Source: Selaginella moellendorffii (Eukaryota > Streptophyta > Lycopodiopsida > Selaginellales > Selaginellaceae). From it: DNA of 64,000 nt. Below the pieces are notes generated by a model. It saw only the letters and a list, made by a program, of their open reading frames with translations, was not told the DNA's origin and ran no database searches. Shown here piece after piece: positions 55,497-64,000 of this stretch. A program made the position numbers and the translations under genes. The stretch covers positions 3,073,444-3,137,443 of the forward strand of contig NW_003314264.1 in assembly GCF_000143415.4 (NCBI RefSeq), read 5' to 3'. Every line of letters starts with the position of its first letter. Position 1 is the stretch's first letter.

Positions 55497-58400
55497 TCAC
55501 TGCTTGTTGAGCTCGCTTCTTCTTAGCGACCTCGTTGTGATTGTAGCTTTCGCCTCGATCTTGAAGCGAGCTCTGTAATGTCTAGGAAGAACGGACCTTT
55601 TGCTCTTGGGCCACTTTGTGATCCACAGCGCTCCCAGATCCTTTTGCGCTGTATCCTCGCTAGATCCTGGGCAAACAAAACAAGTACGGGAATTTAGACC
55701 CAAAAAAACTAATGAGAACCAGTTACCTTGAATTTGTAGCAATGTGTTATGTACATGGTTGTCCCTCTCGTGAGGCTGGGGACGAGGACGTCTCGAGAAT
55801 GTACGTGTAGGTGATTTAACCGCAGCGTCTCTACTGCTTTGAGCCGCCTGTTGTTCAATCCAATCCATCTCTTCGTCTTGCACGCTCCGACCATTCCTCT
55901 TTGGCTGCTCTCGTTTGTCTTGAAGAGAACTCGAGCTCTCCAAAGGCTTGTTGCTTTTCATCTCAGGCTTCCGAAGTGACTTCAAGCCATGAGCTATCCA
56001 CGAGGAAGATTTCACCTGTAGCAATTGAAGCGAGTGAGATGGAGCTGAGGGAGTTCCAAACTTGAGCTTACCAGCCGATTGGATCTTGTTTTTGCAACTA
56101 CGACTGGCCTTGTTATCTCCACACTGAAAACACAAACGTGGATATATAAAAAAAATGTTGTTGCAAGGCATAAAAATTTACGTACACTTGGTGATCCTCA
56201 CTCGATTCGGGAGAGCTGGCTGGAGCTCGCCTTGTGTGCAAGACTTTCGGAGCCGAGGACGATTTGCTAGCAGAAAACCGACTAGGTACCTTTGCAGGCT
56301 GTCGATTTGTTTCCAATGCTTTCTCAGGTTGTAGACCGGGCACCTTTGCAGGCTGTCGATTTGCTTCCAATGCTTTCTCAGCTTGTAGACTAGGCTGTCG
56401 ATTTGTTTCCAACGCTTTCTCTGGTTGTAATTTCCGTTCCGAACGGTGGTGAGCCCTTCTTGACATTGGTTTTGCCAACACTTTTTCGTCATCGGTTTTC
56501 TCCGCACTCGATTCTTCACCTAAGAGAGACTGGTAGGCCAATTCCTCTGCAAGGATAGAAAGATTATAAGAAGAGACAGAGGGTACTGACTATTACCTGC
56601 AACAGGTGTCAATTTTCGCCCGCATTCTAGCCAAGTCAGAGGCTTTTGCAAGACACTTGAACCCGGAAAAGTCACGATGTTCAGCTCCATAAGTTGGATT
56701 CCCTGAGCAGCAGTCAGTTTTTGGAACCCGAAAGCGCTTGTCCATGTTTCTATAAACTCTGCGATCGCCGGAAGGACTAGTGTTTGAACTTCCAAGGTAT
56801 GGAGAACCTTTCACATTATTTAGCACAGTAAGCTACTAAGACACCTAAACACTGAAGCAGGCTTACTTGTTGAATGACATTTATGAGGCGCCGACACATT
56901 CCCTGTTTTCGATATTGAGACCGGGTTCCAATGAAAGGTATTTCCGCAGCGTGAGATCCATGGACTCTGGTCACTCAAATTGTCACTCTTAACCCCTTCA
57001 AGTTTGACTTGACTCACCTCATGGACGCAACGGAGATCAACTCCTGCTCTTTCTCTAATACCACAGTATAAAAGCCACGAAAATCCATACGCTTGTCTTC
57101 ACCTCTGTACAAAGAGCGGCGAGTTAAAGGACCGACCAGAAAAGAGGATTTCAGTCACCTTCGGTTATAAAGGATGTGAGAAACCATGTCTATATTTGAT
57201 CGAGGGTCAATCATCGGTCGAAAGCACTCTTGAATGACGGTGAGAGCAAGCGCCAGCCGTGTATTTAAATCTGCAACACTTTCCAACTTGGAGTTCTCTT
57301 CGGATTGATCATAATGTTCTGAGCGTAACAGCGTCCAGGAGTACATGTCATCCACTTTGTTTACCCTCCCAACCAGTTTCCTCAAGCCTCGAAAAATCTG
57401 TTACTCAAACCATGAAATGAAACGATAAATATTTTTTAGAAAGAGCATACCTTTAAGCACTTTCGACTGCAGAACTGGTTATCACTAGATTCGTACTTCA
57501 TTGCACTGCCAGGAACACAGTTGGAATGATCTGAAAAACACTAACGTGTTAGCTATCGACGCAAACTTTTTCAATTCTACTCACATTCGCGCTCGCACTG
57601 ATCACAGTACAGGATCTCGGTTTGGATGGTCGGATCGTATAAGCTGCGGCCACAGCTTGCACAGCAACACCTGGGACAGAACCAATCGCCTTCGGGAACA
57701 TTCTGTCACAAATAAAACAGTTGGAGCAACTGGCGAGTGACTGATTGCGTACCTCTAGACGAAGACATTTCAGGTGAAATGTTGATGGACAGTGATCACA
57801 ACAGACGAGTTGACCACCATCCCCACACACTGCGCAAGTGTCGTCGTTCTCATCCATTTCAACGTCATCAACCACGAGCTCTGACTCTTTTAATTCCATC
57901 GCCTTCAGAGCCGCTAACTGGCAGTCTAGGATAGACCTCCCGTCAGGCAAACGCATTTGGGAGGCTCCTCCTGTGGCGTCAGCATGCGCCTGAAAGCTAG
58001 AAACTGAAAAGTTCTTCTTGCAACAGTTGCACAGTATTCCGTCGCTCGTAACAATTCCACTGTGTATGAGGTTTGTGTCCGAGTTCACTAACTGGACCTT
58101 CTCACCCTCATTGAGAACTGCCATGTCGATCAACCAGGAGAAAAGTGTCATGCGTTTGATGAAGCTTACTTCAGCGTCCTCTTCTTGCCTCGGCCTTGTA
58201 GGTGTAGATAAAACAGCCTCCAATCGACAACCTGTTCTTGACCTCCCATTCCTGTTCTCATTATTCCCTTTTTTTGTTAGCTTTTTCTGCTTCGCGGTCT
58301 CTTCTACACTGTCCTCTCTAACTTTCCGAGTCCTGTGCCAAGATACGATCTGACTAGCCTCCTTCCCAGAGCGAGGAAGAAAACCATAATCACCTCTGGC

Positions 58401-60358
58401 AATGAGCTGAAGATGAGAAAGCTTCACACGGTCTTTTGCAGGCTTAGCGTGCTTGTTCCGGCGCAACCATTCTCTGCATGCGGTCGCTAGTGACATGTAC
58501 GGCTTCCCCTCCGGGGAGATATAAAACGGCTCCTTTGCTGTTCTGCTAAATCGTTCTCTCAGTCTGTGGCAAACTGTCCAGCCTGATTCGAAGAGGAGTT
58601 TTCTGGCTTTATCTCGTGCCACTGCCAATACTGTACCCTTGGAAGAAATAGATGAATCTTGACTCGCCCAGTGTCTCGAGTTTTTAGTACCGCGGGTGCA
58701 TGCCTCGTCGTCCTTGGCTTGTGCCTCCTCAATCAGCTCGGTAGCGTCTACCAGCTTGCGATAGGAACGACGACGGGTTACCTCGATTGAAACTGGCTCA
58801 CACAACATTTTCCTGGCAGAGTGATTCTTGTTCCCTTCTGTTTCTTCTCCCTCAGACAAGATTTCCCTCGCAGAGCGACTCTTGTTGCCTACTGTTTCTT
58901 CTCCCCCACACAAGATTTTTCTGGCAGAGTGACTCTTGTTCCCAACTGCTTCTTCTCCCTCACATAAGATTTTCCTGCCAGAGTGACTCTTGCTACCTAC
59001 TGTTTCTTCTCCTTTGGATCCCATCAACTCTAGACGCAGCATTTCAAGCTTGGTAGCGAGAGGGGTTAGGCCACTCCTCATTATCATCGCTTGTATATTA
59101 TCCACCTGATTATCTCCTCCAACATGGTTTCCCGCTTCTTCAGAAATTAAACCGGAACCTGCGACTTGGGAACCCCCCTGCAGCTTATCCCTTCCAGATT
59201 CTAGTTTACTCTGCTGTTCCTTCTGGCTTCCATTAGTCTGCTGTTCCTTCTGCTTTTTCCCCTCACGGCCAGCATTCATTGAATCATCCGCATCGTTTCC
59301 ATTCCCTGGACAAATGCCATCATCCGCTTCTGGAAGCTTGAGAATCCTGGAAGGCAGCTTTTTTCTGTGTCTCGTACACCACGCATAGATTGTCTCGTCA
59401 TCATCAGTATCCGACATACTCTCGTCCCTTTTCCGCTTTCCCATGTCGTTCACCACAAGAATCCCAGACGAAGTATCCCCGGACTGTTTGGGCTTGACTG
59501 CGAAAGTCCTCTTGACACGTATCTTCCTCCCCTCGATCAGAGCCAGATCTGTCCACTGTCCCTTCTGCCTCCAGGTTCCAGTAGTACTATCCCATTCTTG
59601 AGAAACCCGTAGATTTTGCCTGCCAAATCCCCTCCTGTCTCCTTCATCGGGGAAGAACACCTGCATGTCCTCGTCCGGAAGTTGGACATTGTCCATGAGC
59701 ACGCCTTCCCACCAAGCATCTCCGTAGAAGGCATCGACCCAAAGACCCCGTTGCCAGACTTCCTGTGTTTTCCCTGTAAGTGGAGGTGGCCGCGGCCTCA
59801 AGAGAACCTCCAAGCCTTCTCTAAATGGAACATACTCTTGAAAGTGTGGCGAGCCATCTCTAGCGAGCAACTTCTCATACTCAACCAGCCCACGACCAGA
59901 GTCGATCTTCACTACTTTGGCTGGATGCCACGATCCTCTATAGCCGGTGGCCCTGTGTCTCACCTGTTGTAGATCCCACTTGATGAGAAAGAAAAAAGGA
60001 GGAAGAGAAGACATGAGTTCTACGAGCATACCTCTACAAGCGTGCCGAGTAACGATCCACCATCGCTGCTGCTACCGTTTTGTGAATCCAACTCCGCCAC
60101 TGCGTCAATCCAATCATCGCGATCAATCCAATGGATAACAAACCTAGCAAGGAAAAGAAAAGGAGCGTTACCTGGAGGAGTATCATTCACCATTTCATCG
60201 GGAGCTGGGACACCATCCCCGACGCTGTTACATTCTCCCAAGCCGGCCCAATCGCTCTTCACATTACTCGCGGATCCCGCTATCAGATTATCTACCTCTG
60301 CGAAGCCATTGCCACAGGCGCTGTGAGGCAAAGATCCCATCCCACTGCTAGCAACCAA
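55497..60358 (-). CDS. IDM1-like acetyltransferase: Agenet, PHD fingers, GNAT
   Basis: A long multi-exon gene. Near the N-terminus an Agenet/Tudor-like region ([30 protein letters not shown]; 59540-59970) may read histone marks. A linker carries four 18-residue repeats (58800-59010). A TPL-binding-like region ([25 protein letters not shown]; 57990-58140) precedes a PHD finger ([16 protein letters not shown]), a second Cys-rich finger ([14 protein letters not shown] ... CDQCERE) and a GNAT domain with acetyl-CoA loop [11 protein letters not shown] and VQTLVLPAI (56620-57420). The tail has Lys/Gln repeats and the exon junction [15 protein letters not shown], then ends without a metal-binding finger. 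It matches plant IDM1/ROS4-type proteins; IDM1 acetylates histone H3 and opposes DNA methylation. The exact 5' end is uncertain. Confidence 0.83.
58800..59010 (-). repeat. four 54-bp repeats coding for 18-residue units
   Basis: Imperfect tandem units within the IDM1-like gene, each [16 protein letters not shown]-like with Gly-x-Lys, Arg-Lys/Glu and Glu-Glu positions kept. They are acidic/basic and likely disordered. Confidence 0.85.
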
Positions 60359-60807
60359 GATTCCCGCATTGCATCCCCTCCCACCGAGACCTAAAAATCA
60401 ATCCCGCGATTTCTTCCCGCCGCGGATCAGGCCCTAGCTTCCCTCCTGCTGCTGCATTGCGACTGCTCTACCATCCCCGAAATACCGATCGATCTTCCTC
60501 GCGCGCGCTATCCCCACGCACAGCTAAAATATCCAGCGCCTAACCCTGCGAGCTCCCACTGCGACCGAGCTCCAAGACCCAAGGGCGCGCCAATCCCCTC
60601 CCTCGCCCACGAAGGAACAATGGCTATGGAGTCCCAAGGGCACCTGTCCTTGGCCAAGTCCCAGTGTGAACACAAACGAAGTCTAGACCTTTCCGCTGAC
60701 CGCAGGATGCATGGATCCAACGGCGCACAGCAAAATAAGCGATCTAACGGCCTTTTCTTTTTCTTCCTCTTTTTTTCTTCTTGTCCATTGAATGAAAAAC
60801 TCCTGTA
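60359..60807. promoter_or_regulatory. gap between the two tandem acetyltransferase genes
   Basis: About 450 bp that would hold the 3' UTR of the GATA-containing gene and the promoter and 5' UTR of the downstream copy, both on the minus strand. No TATA box was recognised. Confidence 0.45.
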
Positions 60808-63800
60808 TCAACACTCACATTCTTCTTCGTACTCCCAAGTGAAATTCTCGGTTGAGTTTTGGTGCTGTTTCTTCTTCGATCGAATGCCGCAAGCATTGCA
60901 CAAGTGCTGAAACCACGAAAACAGTGAATGATCGAGAGGAAGAAAAAACGAGATTTTGAGACTACCTTAATACCTCCTGGATCTTTTCTCCACATCGGTG
61001 TCTCGCTGGTTCCACAGGTAACGCACGTCTTTCCCTTCATCCTGGAGAGAAAGACGAGCTCGTCGCTTTTGTTCTCCGGAGTAGCCTGCTGTTGCTCCAA
61101 AGCTTCTTTTGGATCCACCACCACCGCGTGGCTGTTCTCTTCTTCTCTCGTCTCGTTGTTTGAGGACGCGAGCTCTACGATCTCCGAGCCGCTGGCCGTG
61201 GGAGCAGCGCCGAGCTCCGCGCTGTCTAGAACGATATGTGACGATCCCAGCTTTAGAAACGATAACTCGCTGGTGTTCTCCACCTCCTCCGTTTCTTCCG
61301 CTGCGTCTTCCGGCGGCTGAAACTTCTTGTTTGTGAGCGTCTTCAAAGCCTCGGCCACTCTTTTCGATGTTTTCACCTGGAAGGACAGACTCATCGCCAT
61401 TAAACCAGATATAAAACACACGAGCTTACCAGCCGGTTCGATCTCGTTTTGGCAACAACTATCCTCGAGTCCTCTGTTGGTCCTTCCTTCAAGGCTGGAA
61501 CTTCCTCTTGGAGAAGAGCCACTGCATTACCAGGCTCAGGCAAAACAGGCGTCGGAGTTCGAACTTCTTTGCTGATTTCTTCTGTTTTCGGTGCTGGATG
61601 TTTCTGTTGTTTAGGCTTCCTCCTCGGCTCCGGTTCAAGTCCCATATGCAACTTGCTGCCTGGCGCCCAGGGCTTCTCCGCTGTAACGCAATACTTTCGT
61701 GTCAGATCCATCTGAAAAAGAGAGATTTTCTACCTAGAGGTGGCGCAATCTTTCGGCACAAATTCAACCACGTCAGAGGTTTCTGCAAAACTTTCGTTCC
61801 CGGAAATCCAACAATGCTCAGCTCCAGGAGCCGGACTGATTGGAAAGGCGAGACTTTCTGAAAGCCGAAAGCACCGATCCAAGTGTCTAGAAGCTCGGGA
61901 ACCGCCGGCAAAACCAATGTATGTACATCCAGTGATCTGAGCACCTAGGAAATATGTGCCACTATTGGCTCCAAAGAAACAAAGAAGAACGGAGTAACCA
62001 TACCTGCTCGATCACCTCCAAAAGCCGCCGGCACATTCCTTGCCTACGATATTGAAGCCGCGTTCCAATCAGTGGCATCTCCGCAATGCTGGTGCCATGA
62101 ACTCTACCAAAATAATAGCAACAGTCAGCAAACAGAGCTCAAACAAACCACCAAACACAGACCTAACAGCAGCAACTGATATGAGCTCATCTTTGTTGTT
62201 TTCCAAGAGGATGGTGTAAAATCCACGAAAATCCAGCCTTTTCACATCGGCACTGCAACCATATCTCAGATCGATGAGAGTCATGTAAACCCAAGAAAAC
62301 AACACAGCTCAAACCTTCGATTCTTCAAAATATGAGCAATTATGTCGATTTTGCTCCGGGGATCAATCATGGGCGAGAAGCACTCTCGCATCACGCTAAG
62401 AGCGAGGGCAATTTTACTACAGTGTGCGGTTACCGTTTCCATATCCGCATCCTCGTCAAGGTCCGCTGAGCGGAGAAGGGTCCAACTAAATCCTCCGTCC
62501 ATGGGGCTCGTTTTTCCGACGAGTTCTCTAAGGCCACAGAAGATCTGCACGCGTCCGAAGTGACAACGATATTTCCCCAAGCATCACAAAAACTTTTTGA
62601 TCGTACCTTTCGACACGTTTGGCTACAGAAACGACTTGAAGCAAAAGACGCGCCTCCGTCGTTGAGACACTCGACATGATCTGCAGAAAGACAGCGTGAT
62701 TTAGCACACAGATTTTTCTTTTTATTCTACTCACAGTTACGTTCGCATTGGGTACAATATAAAACTTCGCGCCCATCGAACTGACCAGCGCCACAAACAG
62801 GACAGCGGCACCTCGGACAGAACCAATCTCCTTCCGGAAGGCTCTATAGAAGAGAAACAGCCGAGTTACTCGCTTCTAACAAGAGATATCCACAAGAGGT
62901 AGATTACCTTTAGCAGAATACAATGGAGGTGGAACGTTGCTGGGCAGTGATCACAGCATATGAGCTGACCACCCTCTCCGCAGAGACCGCAACATTCATC
63001 ACTTTCATCCACGGTAAGCTGCCCGTTCGCAGGCTCATCGCACTTCGCTTGCTCTATCTTCTTGAGGGCCTGCTTCTGGCACTCAAGCACAGAGCGGCCA
63101 TCTTCCAGAGTTAGCAGTGCGGCCGTCCTGTGAACTTCATCGCCTGCGTGAACCTGGAAGCTCGTCATGCTAAACACCTCGTTGCAGCACTTGCACAAGA
63201 TCCCATCGCGACTGATCACCCCACTCGCGACTTGGTTTGAGTCCTTGTTCACGTATGAGACCGCAGCGCCCTCTGATAAGATTTCTCCGTCTATAAGCCA
63301 GGAGAAAATCGACATGCGCTTGTTGGCCTTCTCGTCTCCGCCATCCTGCTTCCCCCTATCTGGAGCCAACAAAAGAGCGTTCAGCCTTGGCCGTTCGCTC
63401 TTCTTGGACTTCATTGACGGGTCCAGTTTCTTCGATGCCCTCAACCTCCTCTTTCCGCCATTTGAATCAGGTAACAGCTCCCCAGGCTTCCTTCTCACGA
63501 TTATTTGGAGCTGATACGAGTGCATGGCGTCCCTCACAGGCTTGGGGACGTTTTTGTTCTGCTGCATCCAAGCCTTGCATGCCGAAGTCAGCGAGTGATA
63601 GCTAGTCCCATCCGGTGAGATGTAGTAGGCCTCATTGGAAACTCGACTCTCACGATGTCTCTCTCTGTATCCTTTCTTCCAGCCGGACTCCTCAAGGTTC
63701 TTGATCGCATTCTCGCGAGCGGCCTTGAGTGACTCCTCTCGCCGGCTGTAATCAATGGGAACCTTCTGCCTCTTGAGCATTCGCGAAAGAGCCAGTCTGT

Positions 63801-64000
63801 TCCGCTCAACATTCACGTCGTGAGCAGAATGAAAGCTCCCCTGGCTGCTGCTATCCATCGTGCACAAGGCACGCTCGCTACAACTCCCGTCAACTTTGTC
63901 GTCCTCGCTAACCTTGTGCTCGTCTCCAAACAACGAATCCTCCGCCTGCGTGTTTATGCAGCACACAGGAATCGACAGCGTCCTTGTGAGGCAGTAACCT
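60808..64000 (-). CDS. IDM1-like PHD/GNAT acetyltransferase fused to a GATA zinc finger, 5' end outside window
   Basis: The frame is open to the window edge, so the N-terminus is missing. In order: a TPL-binding-like region ([27 protein letters not shown]), PHD finger ([16 protein letters not shown]), second finger ([21 protein letters not shown]), GNAT domain with [16 protein letters not shown] and [12 protein letters not shown] (61734-62310). The exons at 61430-61680 (ending [11 protein letters not shown]) and 60966-61376 (starting [14 protein letters not shown]) follow, with an acidic linker. The C-terminus is a GATA finger split by an intron: [18 protein letters not shown], then [14 protein letters not shown] (60808-60906), spacing C-x2-C-x18-C-x2-C as in plant GATA factors. 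All joins are in phase. It should acetylate histones; the GATA finger would add sequence-specific DNA binding. Confidence 0.83.
60870..61025 (-). other. GATA-type zinc finger (domain, spans one intron)
   Basis: Four cysteines at C-x2-C-x18-C-x2-C, with the conserved TPMWR, P-x-G-x-K and LCNACGIR features. The coding halves are 60966-61025 and the first part of 60808-60906. The intron, 60907-60965 (59 bp), cuts between GGIK and HLCN. The finger is followed by a basic patch (RSKKKQ), the usual DNA-backbone contact, and an acidic end. Confidence 0.85.

Noticed and set aside
60145-60180. A 28-bp intron in the first exon of the IDM1-like gene (GTAACGC...TTGCTAG)
   Set aside because: Too short for spliceosomal splicing and not needed, because the frame reads through without a stop.
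61377-61429. A separate GATA gene starting at MAMSLSF in this interval
   Set aside because: The interval is a normal 53-bp GT-AG intron, and the neighbouring paralogue has the same exon junction, so the continuous gene is favoured. It remains the main alternative to test.

Overview
This is nuclear DNA of a land plant and most resembles a lycophyte of the Selaginella type; that assignment is inference. Coding exons are GC-rich, nearly all introns are about 50-70 bp, and gaps between genes are often under 100 bp. There are five intact PPR genes, plant-specific families (COP1, ARP7, lectin receptor kinase, serine carboxypeptidase, GDSL lipase, a plant-type metallothionein), a Ty1-copia remnant, and no bacterial features. 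All introns were placed by hand from GT/GC...AG sites and reading phase, so exon edges are predictions.

Layout. 1-2.05 kb: 3' end of a PPR gene cut by the window edge. 2.05-11.3 kb: AT-rich, repeat-rich and gene-poor. It holds a 3.1-kb inverted repeat whose two arms carry the same broken LRR-kinase-like gene, a frameshifted bulb-type-lectin gene and a long (CA)n(TA)n tract. 11.3-11.7 kb: three tRNA-Val genes with three different anticodons. 11.7-25.4 kb: an alpha/beta hydrolase, a protein with two RING fingers, a J-domain protein, a GDSL lipase, a membrane protein with a rare domain mix (signal peptide, EF-hand, SAM, FN3, TM, FYVE-like finger), a small unknown protein, and a starch-binding-domain protein with five 60-bp repeats. 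25.4-27.3 kb: decayed copia pol. 27.3-35.8 kb: two PPR genes with overlapping reading frames, a RING-H2 protein, a serine carboxypeptidase and another PPR gene. 35.8-40.8 kb: kinesin-10, a three-exon 18-cysteine metallothionein and an F-box/WD40 gene. 41-51 kb: lectin receptor kinase, ARP7 and COP1, followed by a decayed second copy of the stretch from the F-box/WD40 3' end to the ARP7 3' end. That copy lies between two direct copies of the COP1 5' flank. 52-55.5 kb: a broken F-box gene, SGF11 and a P-class PPR gene. 55.5-64 kb: two tandem IDM1-like PHD-finger/GNAT acetyltransferase genes.

The most interesting object is the last gene. Its reading frame runs from TPL-binding-like region, PHD fingers and GNAT domain through conserved tail exons into a C-terminal GATA-type zinc finger. 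Its tandem neighbour shares the exon junction just before the tail but has no GATA finger. This would join a histone-acetyltransferase-like reader/writer to a sequence-specific DNA-binding domain. Chromatin and light-signalling genes (ARP7, COP1, SGF11, the IDM1-like pair) lie near each other, but nothing in the sequence shows that they are co-regulated.
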